A stretch of 64,000 nucleotides of DNA from Paenibacillus sabinae T27 (GTDB lineage Bacteria > Bacillota > Bacilli > Paenibacillales > Paenibacillaceae). The position numbers were made by a program, and so were the translations under genes. The stretch's first letter is position 1. Each line of letters starts with the position of its first letter. The stretch is taken from assembly GCF_000612505.1 (NCBI RefSeq), contig NZ_CP004078.1, positions 911,001-975,000 on the forward strand, read 5' to 3'. Below, one piece after another: positions 27,297-36,589 of this stretch. The notes beneath the pieces were generated by a model. That model saw only the letters and a program-made list of their open reading frames with translations. It had not been told where the DNA came from and searched no databases.

Positions 27297-27935
27297 TTGG
27301 ATTCGCGTGCGGCGTACGGCTGTCTTCTCGTCCATCACATTCCCACCGCGGCGGCTTCCGAGCAGTACAGAAGGATACGGAACAACATTCGGATAGCGTC
27401 GGGAAAAAAAGAGCGGCTGTCGCTGGTCATTACCTCTCCTTCGCCCGGGGAAGGGAAATCGACCTCGGCCGCGAACCTGGCGGTAAGCTTCGCCCAGCGG
27501 GGGGATAAAGTGCTCCTTGTGGATGGCAATGTCAGGAACCCGGTTCTGAACCAGGTGTTCGGCATCAAGCAATGGCCCGGGCTCTCCGACGGGCTGGCTA
27601 CCGGGATTGATTTTGACGAAATCGTGTATCCGACGAGCATTGAGGGGCTGGCCGTCATTCCCGGCGGGTCGCCCATGCCGGGAACGGCCGATCTGCTGGA
27701 CTCCCGGGTGATGGAGGAGCTATTGGAGCGGGCCAAAGCCAAATATACGGTCATCCTGATCGACAGCCCGGCGGTACTCGATACGCCCGACGCGATCGCG
27801 CTGGCAGGCCGGTGCGACGGAGCCGTGCTCGTTCTGCGCAGCGGAAAGACGCAGCAGAAGAAAGCGATTGAAGCGAAGCGTCTGCTCGATTTTGGAAAGG
27901 TGAACCTCTTGGGCACCGTGCTTAACCGGAGTTAG
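27297..27935 (+). CDS. epsB: Tyrosine-protein kinase / capsular ATPase (CpsD/EpsB-like)
   Basis: About 212 residues from TTG 27297, with AGGGAG 6 bp upstream; ATG 27252 or GTG 27267 would overlap epsA. BY-kinase motifs: Walker A SPSPGEGKSTS, Walker A' VLLVDGNVRNP (D and R, though N replaces the usual D before V) and Walker B VILIDSPAVLD. The protein ends in LLGTVLNRS and does not have the usual C-terminal cluster of tyrosines. It may depend on another substrate for phosphorylation, or act simply as the ATPase partner of EpsA. Confidence 0.88.
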   Translation: MDSRAAYGCLLVHHIPTAAASEQYRRIRNNIRIASGKKERLSLVITSPSPGEGKSTSAANLAVSFAQRGDKVLLVDGNVRNPVLNQVFGIKQWPGLSDGLATGIDFDEIVYPTSIEGLAVIPGGSPMPGTADLLDSRVMEELLERAKAKYTVILIDSPAVLDTPDAIALAGRCDGAVLVLRSGKTQQKKAIEAKRLLDFGKVNLLGTVLNRS

Positions 27936-27987
27936 GAACAGGACGAATGCGCAGTTCATTTCTTTTGGGGAAGGAGTTGGGTGAACG

Positions 27988-29832
27988 TTGCTTTATAAGC
28001 ATCGGCTATCCGTTTTAATTGTGCTGGATTCGTTTATTGTGCTTACGGCCATCTTCGCAAGCAGCTTTCTGGTTAACGCTACTCTCGACGTCTTTACATA
28101 TCCGGTGATTATCAGTTCGGTTACGTTGCTCCTCAGTCATCACATCTTCGCATTTGTGTACCATCTCTACCGCAAAGCCTGGAAGTATGCCGGCGTTGAA
28201 GAAAGCCTCCTCATTGCGAAGGTGGTGTCCTTCTCCTTGCTTGCGGCGGCCACCGTACAGTTCGTCTTCTCGTACGACGTTCAGTACCGGCTGCTGCTGG
28301 TCACCTGGATGCTTCATATGATGCTGATCGGCGGGTCGCGGTTTTGCTGGCGGGTGCTCAGAACCGCACATGCCAAGCAGGAGACGGGCAGCGCGCCGGA
28401 CGGCGCCAAACGGACGCTGATCATCGGCGCAGGGTCGGCCGGAACCATGGTTGCCAGGCAGCTTCTGTCCGGAGCAGATAAGGAGCTGAAACCGGTCGCT
28501 TTTGTCGACGATCATTTGAGCAAGCTTGGCCTTGATATTATGGGGATTCCTGTTGCCGGCCGAATCAAGGATATTGAATACGTAGCGGGGCGGTATCAGG
28601 TGGAGCATATCGTCATCGCGATTCCTTCCCTGCCCAAAGCCCGGCTGAAGGCGATTTACGAAGAATGCGCCAAGACCTCGGCCAAGACTCAGACGATTCC
28701 GATGCTTGAGGATATTGCGAGCGGCAAAGTGGCGGTCAGCCAGTTCCGGGACGTTCAGGTTGAGGATCTGCTCGGCAGAGAGCCGGTGCGCCTGGATCTT
28801 GACAGTATTTCCGGGTATGTAACGGGCAAGGTTGTGCTCGTCACGGGAGCGGGCGGTTCCATCGGCTCGGAGGTATGCAGGCAGATTTCCAGATTCAAGC
28901 CCAAAAAGCTGGTGCTGCTCGGCCATGGGGAGAACAGCATCTATACGATTGAAATCGAGCTCAAAGCGATGTTCCGGGACTCGGGCATCCAATTCTATAC
29001 CGAGATTGCGGATCTGCAGGATGAGAGCAAAATTATGACCCTGATGAAATTTCATCAGCCGGATGTTGTCTATCACGCCGCCGCCCACAAACATGTGCCG
29101 CTGATGCAGCGCAATCCCGAGGAAGCGGTCAAGAACAACATTATCGGCACGATGAATATCGCCGAGGCGTCGAGCCTGACGGGAGTGGGAACGTTTGTCA
29201 TGATCTCCACGGACAAAGCGGTCAATCCGACCAGCGTCATGGGATCGACCAAACGGATCGCCGAGATGATTATCCAGCATATGGACCGGTTCAGCGCAAC
29301 CAAGTTTGTCGCCGTCCGGTTCGGCAATGTGCTGGGAAGCCGCGGCAGCGTCATCCCGCTGTTCCGCAAACAGATTGAACAAGGCGGGCCGGTGACCGTT
29401 ACCCATCCGGATATGGTCCGTTATTTCATGACGATTCCCGAGGCATCGCGGCTGGTCATACAGGCGGGCGCGCTGGCGCGCGGGGGAGAGATTTTCGTGC
29501 TGGATATGGGAGAGCCGGTCAAGATTGTCGATTTGGCCAAAAATCTCATCCGCATGTCGGGCTACTCCGCCCAGGAAATCGGCATCGAATTCACCGGCAT
29601 GAGACCGGGAGAGAAGCTGTACGAGGAGCTTCTGAGAGATACAGAGGTTCATGATGTTCAGGTCTACCCCAAGATTTATGTCGGCAAGTCCTATGAAGTG
29701 AACTTTGAAGCCATCAATCACCTGCTAGAGGCCTATGATTCGCTGTCCATCGAAGAGCTGAGAAGCCTGCTGCTGGATATCGCCAACAACCGCTTCGAGA
29801 AGGTTCCTGTGAAAAAAGCGACGGTTGTGTAG
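27988..29832 (+). CDS. epsC: UDP-N-acetylglucosamine 4,6-dehydratase, membrane type (CapD/EpsC-like)
   Basis: 614 residues; TTG start with GGAAGGAG upstream. Four N-terminal membrane segments (to about residue 115), a nucleotide-binding domain (IIGAGSAGTMVARQLL near residue 151) and the catalytic short-chain dehydrogenase domain (VLVTGAGGSIGSEVCRQI near residue 285, then STDKAVNPTSVMGSTKR). The first step of bacillosamine-type sugar synthesis is expected. Partner enzymes EpsN (36589) and EpsM (38872) are in the same locus. Confidence 0.94.
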   Translation: MLYKHRLSVLIVLDSFIVLTAIFASSFLVNATLDVFTYPVIISSVTLLLSHHIFAFVYHLYRKAWKYAGVEESLLIAKVVSFSLLAAATVQFVFSYDVQYRLLLVTWMLHMMLIGGSRFCWRVLRTAHAKQETGSAPDGAKRTLIIGAGSAGTMVARQLLSGADKELKPVAFVDDHLSKLGLDIMGIPVAGRIKDIEYVAGRYQVEHIVIAIPSLPKARLKAIYEECAKTSAKTQTIPMLEDIASGKVAVSQFRDVQVEDLLGREPVRLDLDSISGYVTGKVVLVTGAGGSIGSEVCRQISRFKPKKLVLLGHGENSIYTIEIELKAMFRDSGIQFYTEIADLQDESKIMTLMKFHQPDVVYHAAAHKHVPLMQRNPEEAVKNNIIGTMNIAEASSLTGVGTFVMISTDKAVNPTSVMGSTKRIAEMIIQHMDRFSATKFVAVRFGNVLGSRGSVIPLFRKQIEQGGPVTVTHPDMVRYFMTIPEASRLVIQAGALARGGEIFVLDMGEPVKIVDLAKNLIRMSGYSAQEIGIEFTGMRPGEKLYEELLRDTEVHDVQVYPKIYVGKSYEVNFEAINHLLEAYDSLSIEELRSLLLDIANNRFEKVPVKKATVV

Positions 29833-29855
29833 AGCCAAGGAAAGGAAGGCCGCCC

Positions 29856-31031
29856 ATGTCCCGAAAAGTGTTGTTTTGCGCAACCGTCGACTTTCATTTC
29901 AGAGCCTTTCATCTGCCTGTCATGGAATGGTTTAAACAGCGGGGCTGGGAGGTTCATGTCGCGGCGCGCGGCGAGCTTGATCTGCCTTTCACCGACAGGA
30001 AGTTCAATATCCCCATTGAACGGTCTCCGCTGCGCGGCGGGAATTGGGCGGCTTACCGCGAGCTGAAGGAAATTATAAGGACCAACGATTATGACCTGGT
30101 TCATGCGCATACGCCGATGGGCGGGGTCCTGGCCCGTCTGGCCGCGGCGGGTTCGCGCAAGAAGGGAACCCGGATGCTGTACACCGCCCACGGCTTTCAT
30201 TTCTGCAAGGGATCTTCGCTTGCAAGCTGGCTGCTCTATTATCCGGTCGAGAGGGGCCTGTCGCGGCTGACAGACTGTCTGATTACCATCAATGAAGAAG
30301 ATTACCGGCTGGCCGCGGGGCGGAGGTTCAAAGCCGGGCGGATCGAGCATGTGCACGGCGTAGGCGTGGATACCGACAAATTCAGGCCCGCCGCCCCTGC
30401 TGAAAAGCTCAGGCTACGGCAGCAATCCCCCTACGCAGCGGAGGATGTGCTGATGTTCTACGCCGGGGAGTTCAACGGCAACAAGAACCATCAGCTCCTT
30501 ATCCGAGCGTTAGCCCGGGCCCAGGATCAGGGAGCCGCAATCCGGCTGCTGCTCGCGGGAGAGGGGCCGCTGCAGGAGCAGTGCCGCCAGCTGGCGGCGG
30601 AGCTAGGGGTCGCCGGACGGGTCGAGTTTCTCGGCTACCGGCGAGACATCGACCGGCTGCTGCCCTTGTGCGACGCGGCGGTTTCCTCAAGCCTGCGGGA
30701 GGGGCTGCCGGTCAATATTATGGAGGCGATGGCCTGCGGCCTCCCCATTATCGCCACAAGAAACCGGGGACATGCGGAGCTTGTGAAGCCCGGGGAGAAC
30801 GGGTATCTTGTGGAGCCCGGTCCCGGGCAGGAAGACAGGCTGGCTGAGTATATGTTTGAGCTCAGCTTGTCCGCCGGTTTGCGGAGCCTGATGGGGAACA
30901 AGAGTCTGGAGCTTATCCAGACGTATCAGTTGAAGTCGGTCGTCAGGGAGCTGAGCTCCATCTACATAGGGCATATGCGGGAGGAGGAGAGCGATGAAAC
31001 CGGAAATCAGCGTTATCGTGCCCATATATAA
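29856..31031 (+). CDS. epsD: Glycosyltransferase family 4 (EpsD-like)
   Basis: 391 residues. The N-terminal VLFCATVDFHFRAFHLPVM, then HAHTPMGGVLARLAA and YTAHGFHFCKG, closely match EpsD of B. subtilis. The C-terminal GT-B domain has SSLREGLPVNIMEAMACGLP. It should add a sugar to the lipid-linked repeat unit at the inner face of the membrane. It overlaps the next gene by 38 bp and follows epsC by 23 bp in the same operon. Confidence 0.93.
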   Translation: MSRKVLFCATVDFHFRAFHLPVMEWFKQRGWEVHVAARGELDLPFTDRKFNIPIERSPLRGGNWAAYRELKEIIRTNDYDLVHAHTPMGGVLARLAAAGSRKKGTRMLYTAHGFHFCKGSSLASWLLYYPVERGLSRLTDCLITINEEDYRLAAGRRFKAGRIEHVHGVGVDTDKFRPAAPAEKLRLRQQSPYAAEDVLMFYAGEFNGNKNHQLLIRALARAQDQGAAIRLLLAGEGPLQEQCRQLAAELGVAGRVEFLGYRRDIDRLLPLCDAAVSSSLREGLPVNIMEAMACGLPIIATRNRGHAELVKPGENGYLVEPGPGQEDRLAEYMFELSLSAGLRSLMGNKSLELIQTYQLKSVVRELSSIYIGHMREEESDETGNQRYRAHI

Positions 31032-32169
31032 TATGGAGGCCTATTTGCCGCGCTGCCTGGACAGTCTGCTGAACCAAACCTTCAGCGATCTGGAGATTAT
31101 CGCCGTCAATGACGGATCGGCGGACGGCAGCCTCTCCATCCTCCTGGATTATGCCGGCCGGGACAGCCGCATCATTCCGGTCAACCGGGACAACGGCGGC
31201 GTATCTTCCGCCCGCAATGAAGGGATCGGCCGCGCAAGAGGAAGGTACATCGCCTTTGTCGATCCGGATGATTGGGTGGAGCGCGAGATGTTCATGAAGA
31301 TGCGCGAAGCGGCGGAGATGGAAGAGGCGGATATCGTCATGTGCACGTATATGCGCGAATTCGGGACGCATGCGAAAGAGAAAATCTTTCCGCTTCCGGA
31401 CATGAAGGTATACCGTCACCAAGAGGTCCAGGACCGGATTACGAGGCGGCTGTTCGGCCCGCTGGGAGAGGAATTGGCGGAGCCCGAGTATCTGGACGCC
31501 TGGGGCACCGTATGGGGGAAGCTGTACCGTGCGGATTTGATCAAGAGGGCGGCGGCCTCTTTTATCAACCTTGAAACGATCGGCACCAACGAGGATTCGC
31601 TCTTCAATATCCAGGTATGCCACCATGCCCGTTCCTTCGTCTTCCTGGGCCGCCCGTTCTATCATTACTGGAAGGTCAACGCTTCCTCCATCACCTCACG
31701 CCATAACCCTTTGCTGGAGAGCAAATTCAACAATCTGTACGCACACATGGAAGCCTATATCCGCGAGCGCGGGCTGCCAGAGGAATATACGGCGGCGCTG
31801 CATAACCGGATCTGCGTCAATACGCTGGGGCTCGGCCTCAATATCATTAGCGAGGACAACAGGGCTTCGGCATTCGGCAAAATCAGAGAGATTCGCGCGC
31901 TGGTTGCAAAGCCCGACGTCGCCGCCTCCTTTGCCGGATTTGAACTGCGGTACTGCGCGGGGGCCTGGAAAATCTTCTTTCTGATGGGGAAATGGAAAAT
32001 GGCTGCAGGAATGTATCTCATGCTGATCGCGATCAACCGATTGCGAATGAGGAAGACGGGAGGTGCGGACAATGGGGCCCGTTCGAATTCTTCAGGTCGT
32101 CACCGTCATGAACAGGGGCGGACTGGAAACGATGCTCATGAACTACTATCGCCAGATGGACCGCGATGA
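30994..32169 (+). CDS. Glycosyltransferase family 2 (EpsH/EpsJ-like)
   Basis: 391 residues as read. GT-A fold: PEISVIVPIYNMEAYLPRCL, VNDGSADGS and the metal site FVDPDDWVEREMF, with VWGKLYR typical of this subgroup. It overlaps epsF by about 98 bp; the last ~35 residues (GADNGARSNSSGRHRHEQ...) are encoded inside epsF and have no family character. The natural end of the domain is near RLRMRKTGG, so a recent loss of the stop codon or a frameshift is likely. Confidence 0.88.
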   Translation: MKPEISVIVPIYNMEAYLPRCLDSLLNQTFSDLEIIAVNDGSADGSLSILLDYAGRDSRIIPVNRDNGGVSSARNEGIGRARGRYIAFVDPDDWVEREMFMKMREAAEMEEADIVMCTYMREFGTHAKEKIFPLPDMKVYRHQEVQDRITRRLFGPLGEELAEPEYLDAWGTVWGKLYRADLIKRAAASFINLETIGTNEDSLFNIQVCHHARSFVFLGRPFYHYWKVNASSITSRHNPLLESKFNNLYAHMEAYIRERGLPEEYTAALHNRICVNTLGLGLNIISEDNRASAFGKIREIRALVAKPDVAASFAGFELRYCAGAWKIFFLMGKWKMAAGMYLMLIAINRLRMRKTGGADNGARSNSSGRHRHEQGRTGNDAHELLSPDGPR

Positions 32170-33190
32170 TATTCAGTTTGATTTCATGGTGCACCGGGAG
32201 GAAAGGGGGCATTACGACGATGAAATCGAGGCCATGGGCGGTGTTATCTACCGGATGCCGCCGATCAAGCCGGGGAATTACCGGCGGTATTTTGGAAGGC
32301 TGAGGGAATTCTTTAACGCGCACCCGGAATACCGGGTGGTTCATTCCCACATCAACGAGAACAGCAGCTTTGTACTGAGGGCCGCCAAAAGAGCGGGGAT
32401 TCCGTGCCGGATTGCCCACAGCCACCTTAGCGATCTGAAGCTGGATCTGAAATTTCCCTTCCGCGTATACGCCAAAGCGGTGATGAAGGATAATCCGAAC
32501 CGGTACTTTGCCTGCTCGAAGAAGGCGGGACGCTGGCTGTTCGGCACCGCGAGGGAGAGCGCTCTCGTCGTGATGAATAACGCGATCAACCTTCGGGAAT
32601 TTGCCTTTGACGCGGGCGTCCGTGAGCAGGTGAGAAGCGAGCTTCAGGCGGGCGATCGCCTCGTAATCGGCCACGTCGGGCGGTTCAACGAGCAGAAGAA
32701 CCATACGTTTCTGATTGATATTTTTCACAGCGTTTATCTGCGGAACCCTAATGCGCTTCTCGTTCTGGTCGGTGAGGGCTATCTGGAGCCGGCGATCCGG
32801 CAAAAAGTTAAACAGCTCGGATTACAGGACCATGTCGCCTTCCTGGGCGTCCGTTCGGATATTCCGAGGCTGATGCAGGGCATGGACCTGTTCTTGTTCC
32901 CGTCCTTGTTTGAAGGGCTGCCCGTCGTTCTGGTGGAAGCGCAGGCAGCCGGACTGAGGTGCATCGCTTCAAGCTCGATTACCCGGGAATCGGATTTGAC
33001 GGGCAGGGTACGGTTCATCGGTCTTCAGGAGCCGGTCGATACCTGGGCGCAGGAGATTCTGGACAGCTCCTGCGAGCGTGCGGATACATCGGAGCAGCTT
33101 CGCGAGAGCGGGTATGACTCCGCGAAGACCGCGGAGTGGCTGGCTTCTTTTTACCATACGGAATGTCAGCCGATTCTTAATCAGAGGTGA
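32072..33190 (+). CDS. epsF: Glycosyltransferase family 4 (EpsF-like)
   Basis: 372 residues; ATG 32072 follows GGGAGGTG by 7 bp. It begins PVRILQVVTVMNRGGLETML, has the CRIAHSHLSD segment in the middle and FLFPSLFEGLPVVLVEAQAAG in the donor-binding domain, like EpsF. Role: addition of a sugar to the growing repeat. It lies in frame with the operon order epsD-GT2-epsF of the Bacillus eps locus. Confidence 0.92.
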   Translation: MGPVRILQVVTVMNRGGLETMLMNYYRQMDRDDIQFDFMVHREERGHYDDEIEAMGGVIYRMPPIKPGNYRRYFGRLREFFNAHPEYRVVHSHINENSSFVLRAAKRAGIPCRIAHSHLSDLKLDLKFPFRVYAKAVMKDNPNRYFACSKKAGRWLFGTARESALVVMNNAINLREFAFDAGVREQVRSELQAGDRLVIGHVGRFNEQKNHTFLIDIFHSVYLRNPNALLVLVGEGYLEPAIRQKVKQLGLQDHVAFLGVRSDIPRLMQGMDLFLFPSLFEGLPVVLVEAQAAGLRCIASSSITRESDLTGRVRFIGLQEPVDTWAQEILDSSCERADTSEQLRESGYDSAKTAEWLASFYHTECQPILNQR

Positions 33191-33195
33191 GCACA

Positions 33196-34143
33196 ATGGC
33201 GCCAACGCTAACGGTCTTTACTCCAACCTACAATAGAGCCCATACGCTGCATTTATGCTACCAGAGCCTGATCAGGCAGTCGTGCCGGGACTTTGTCTGG
33301 CTGATTATCGACGACGGCTCGACGGACCGGACCCGGGAGCTGGTTGAGGAGTGGACCTGGGAGGGCAAGGTTCCGATCCGCTACCACTACCAGGACAATC
33401 AGGGGATGCACGGCGCGCATAACGCCGCCTATGAACGGATCGACACGGAGCTTAACGTATGCATCGACTCCGATGATTATTTGGCCGATGACGCGGTGGA
33501 CCAAATCATTTCGTTCTGGAAGAAGCACGGAAGCCTGGAATATGCGGGCATCGTGGGGCTGGACGCCTCGCCGGACGGAGAGGTGATCGGGACGGAAATG
33601 CCGGGGAACCTGAAGGCGTCGACGCTGAGCGGCCTGTACGCCAAATGGAAGGTCAAGGGCGACAAAAAGCTGGTCTACCGCACGCAGGTGACAAGCGGCG
33701 TTCCGCCGTATCCGATTTTTCCGGGCGAGCGGTATGTTCCGCTGTCGTATAAATACTTGCTGATCGATCAGCAGCTTCCGCTGCTGGTTATGAACGAGGT
33801 GCTCTGCCATGTGGAATACCGGACCGACGGCTCCAGCCTGAACATGCTGAACCAATACCGCAGGAACCCGCAGGGCTTTGCTTTTTTTCGGAAAGTGGCG
33901 ATGCAGTACGCGCCGTCGTTCAAAGAACGGTTCCGCGAAGCCGTTCATTATGTGTCGAGCAGCCTGATTATGGGGAACCGCAGGTTTGTCGCAGAGTCGC
34001 CCCGCAAGGGAGTGACGCTGCTCGCGTCGCCGCTCGGACTCTTGCTGTACCTGTACATCCGGCGGACGCAGCGCTCCGCTCCGGTCTCCGCGCCGGAAGC
34101 TCCGAGCCCGGCCAGGCTGCTGCAGGAGCGTGACGCGCAATGA
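33196..34143 (+). CDS. Glycosyltransferase family 2
   Basis: 315 residues; ATG 33196 follows GAGGTGAG by 5 bp. The start PTLTVFTPTYNRAHTLHLCY and the motif IDDGSTDRTR with NVCIDSDDYLADDAV are those of GT2 enzymes. The stop overlaps the epsG start (ATGA). It is related to the gene at 49453. The C-terminal ~60 residues contain one weak hydrophobic segment (LLASPLGLLLYLYI), which might attach it to the membrane. Confidence 0.9.
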   Translation: MAPTLTVFTPTYNRAHTLHLCYQSLIRQSCRDFVWLIIDDGSTDRTRELVEEWTWEGKVPIRYHYQDNQGMHGAHNAAYERIDTELNVCIDSDDYLADDAVDQIISFWKKHGSLEYAGIVGLDASPDGEVIGTEMPGNLKASTLSGLYAKWKVKGDKKLVYRTQVTSGVPPYPIFPGERYVPLSYKYLLIDQQLPLLVMNEVLCHVEYRTDGSSLNMLNQYRRNPQGFAFFRKVAMQYAPSFKERFREAVHYVSSSLIMGNRRFVAESPRKGVTLLASPLGLLLYLYIRRTQRSAPVSAPEAPSPARLLQERDAQ

Positions 34144-35213
34144 CCGTGTTATGGATTCACTTGGCGTTCGCTTTTCTGCTCTCGCTGTCGGCCAGGTACT
34201 TCTCGATGCCAAGCGGTGCGCTGCCGGCAGGCGTCAGGCCGAACCGTCTGCTGTTCATTCTGACGGCGCTGTGGTTCTGCCTCATTTCCGGGCTGAGAAA
34301 GAACATCGGAGACACGGAAACGTATATCCGTACCTACCGGACCGTGGATTTTACCTGGGAGTATATCTGGAAGACGGGCGACATCGGGTTCAATATTTTT
34401 CAAAAAATCTTGAAGATGTACACGAGCAACCCGCAATACATGATCCTGATTACGGCGTTTGTCACCAACATGCTCATTATTATGGTGCTCTACAAATATG
34501 CCCGGCTGTTCGAGCTTGGCGTGTTTATCTATATTACTTCCGGCTCGTTTATTGTCTCGATGAACGGAATCCGGCAGTATCTGGCGGCTTCGATCGTCTT
34601 TGCGGCTTCGAAATATCTTTTTGCGGGGGACTGGAAGCGGTATTTCCCGGTTGTCCTGTTCGCCGCCTTGTTTCACCAGAGCGCCCTGGTCCTTATTCCC
34701 ATTTATTTTCTAGTCCGCCGGAAGGCCTGGACCCTGTCGACCCTGCTGCTGCTGGGAGTTGCGGTTATTATCGTCTTTGGCTTCAATCAATTTTCGGAGC
34801 TGCTGTTCTCGGCGATCAAGGACACGAACTACGGCAAGTATGAAACGTTCTCGGAGGGTGGCGCCAACATGCTGCGGGTGCTCTTCTACGGACTGCCGCT
34901 GGTGGCCGCTTATCTCGGTAGGCAGAAGCTGAGAGCCATCTTTTCCGATAGCGATGTGATCGTCAACATGTCTTTGATCGGCTTTGTCCTGATGCTGATT
35001 TCTACCCAGAACTGGATTTTCGCAAGGCTGGCGATCTATTTTAACCTTTATCAGGTTTTGCTTGTGGCCTGGATCGTCAAGGCGTTCCGGAAAAAGGATC
35101 AGAAGCTGGTCTATATGCTGCTGCTTGGCGTGTATCTGGTCTATTTCTTTTATGAAAATGTGCTTACGCTCGGCATCGAATATCGAAGCAATTTCATTAC
35201 TTGGTTCAATTAA
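34140..35213 (+). CDS. epsG: O-unit polymerase, EpsG-like (Wzy)
   Basis: 357 residues with about ten hydrophobic segments. It starts ATG 34140 overlapping the previous stop. The DTETYIRTYR region near residue 60 and the loop FAALFHQSALVLIPIYFL are typical of EpsG polymerases. It should join repeat units at the outer face of the membrane. It sits in the middle of the operon, as epsG does in Bacillus. Confidence 0.88.
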   Translation: MTVLWIHLAFAFLLSLSARYFSMPSGALPAGVRPNRLLFILTALWFCLISGLRKNIGDTETYIRTYRTVDFTWEYIWKTGDIGFNIFQKILKMYTSNPQYMILITAFVTNMLIIMVLYKYARLFELGVFIYITSGSFIVSMNGIRQYLAASIVFAASKYLFAGDWKRYFPVVLFAALFHQSALVLIPIYFLVRRKAWTLSTLLLLGVAVIIVFGFNQFSELLFSAIKDTNYGKYETFSEGGANMLRVLFYGLPLVAAYLGRQKLRAIFSDSDVIVNMSLIGFVLMLISTQNWIFARLAIYFNLYQVLLVAWIVKAFRKKDQKLVYMLLLGVYLVYFFYENVLTLGIEYRSNFITWFN

Positions 35214-35225
35214 GGAGGCAGCCGG

Positions 35226-35969
35226 ATGAATTCTTCGGAGAAAATCCCCAAGGTTGTCCACTACTGCTGGTTCGGCCGCGGCGAGAAGCCGGGAAAGCTA
35301 AGGAAGTGCATTAGAAGCTGGCATAAGCACCTGCCTGAATATAAGTTCGTGGAATGGAACGAGGACAACTTCGATGTCACGGTCAACCGGTATGTGCGGG
35401 AAGCCTATGAGCGGCGAAAATACGCGTTTGTCAGCGACTACGCCCGGCTGCAGGCCTTATACGACCACGGCGGAGTCTACCTGGACACGGATGTTGAGGT
35501 CATCAGACCGCTGGACCGTTTTCTGGAGCTGGGGGCTTTCTCGGGCTTCGAGGACGGGCATTTTCTGCAATCCGGCACGATGGGCGCGGTCGCGGGGCAT
35601 CCCTGGATCAAGGAGCTTCTGGATTATTACGAGACTCGGAGCTTTCTGCTGCCGGACGGCTCACCCGATACGACGACGAACACAGCGGTAATCAGCGGGA
35701 TTTGCACGCGGCACGGTTTGGAGCTGAACGGGCAGTATCAGGTGACGGCGAATGGCGTGAGCTTTTTCCCGAGGACCTACTTCAGCCCATACGACTACAT
35801 CAACGGGGGAAGCTATCTGACCGGGGACAGCTATACGATTCACCATTTCGCGCAGTCCTGGCTGCCGCTTCGCGTCAGGATCAGGAGCGGTGTGAAGCGG
35901 ACGGTCAGCCGTGTGGTAGGTCCGGACAATATCGCAAGAATGCGAAAATTATTTTCTCAAGGGTCGTGA
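35226..35969 (+). CDS. Glycosyltransferase of the GT32/capsular type (DXD)
   Basis: 247 residues. It begins [18 protein letters not shown] and has the donor site [14 protein letters not shown] (DXD), typical of the GT32/Gly_transf_sug family. It is likely to transfer a sugar to the repeat unit. The stop is overlapped by the start of epsL (GTGA). There is no counterpart in the B. subtilis eps operon, so it may be a step specific to this polymer. Confidence 0.9.
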   Translation: MNSSEKIPKVVHYCWFGRGEKPGKLRKCIRSWHKHLPEYKFVEWNEDNFDVTVNRYVREAYERRKYAFVSDYARLQALYDHGGVYLDTDVEVIRPLDRFLELGAFSGFEDGHFLQSGTMGAVAGHPWIKELLDYYETRSFLLPDGSPDTTTNTAVISGICTRHGLELNGQYQVTANGVSFFPRTYFSPYDYINGGSYLTGDSYTIHHFAQSWLPLRVRIRSGVKRTVSRVVGPDNIARMRKLFSQGS

Positions 35970-36589
35970 AGAGGATGAAAAGAGGGTTTGATCTCGCCGT
36001 GTCGCTCACGGTATTGCTCTTGTTCTCTCCGGTTATCGCGGTTACGGCGCTGCTGGTCCGGCTGAAGCTCGGCTCGCCGGTTCTGTTCAAGCAGCAGAGG
36101 CCCGGTCTGCACGGCCATCCGTTCCATGTCTATAAATTCAGGACGATGACGGATGAGCGGGACGGTTCGGGGCAGCTGCTGTCCGACCATATCCGCCTGA
36201 CGCCGTTTGGACAGTTTCTCCGCAAATACAGCCTTGATGAGCTTCCCCAGCTGTGGAATGTGGTCAAGGGAGACATCAGCCTTGTCGGTCCCAGGCCGCT
36301 GCTTATGAGCTATCTGCCGCTGTATTCGGAAGAGCAGGCCAGGCGGCATCTGGTGAAGCCGGGAATCACCGGCTGGGCCCAGGTGAACGGACGCAACGCC
36401 ATTTCCTGGGAGGAGAAATTCAAGCTGGATACGTGGTATGTCGATCACCGGAGCTTCGCTCTGGATCTGAAAATTCTGGCCTTGACCCTGCTGAAAGTCG
36501 TCAAATCGGAGGGCATCAGCAGTGGAAATCATGTGACCATGCCCGTATTTCAGGGAGGCGTGAACAAAGAAGAAGGAAGTCGAGGTTGA
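35966..36589 (+). CDS. epsL: Undecaprenyl-phosphate sugar phosphotransferase (EpsL-like priming enzyme)
   Basis: 207 residues from GTG 35966, overlapping the previous stop; ATG 35975 is an alternative. One N-terminal hydrophobic segment, then the bacterial sugar transferase core: [36 protein letters not shown] and VGPRPL, then [18 protein letters not shown]. It closely resembles EpsL. It should place the first sugar (probably a bacillosamine derivative) on the lipid carrier. Confidence 0.95.
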   Translation: MKRMKRGFDLAVSLTVLLLFSPVIAVTALLVRLKLGSPVLFKQQRPGLHGHPFHVYKFRTMTDERDGSGQLLSDHIRLTPFGQFLRKYSLDELPQLWNVVKGDISLVGPRPLLMSYLPLYSEEQARRHLVKPGITGWAQVNGRNAISWEEKFKLDTWYVDHRSFALDLKILALTLLKVVKSEGISSGNHVTMPVFQGGVNKEEGSRG

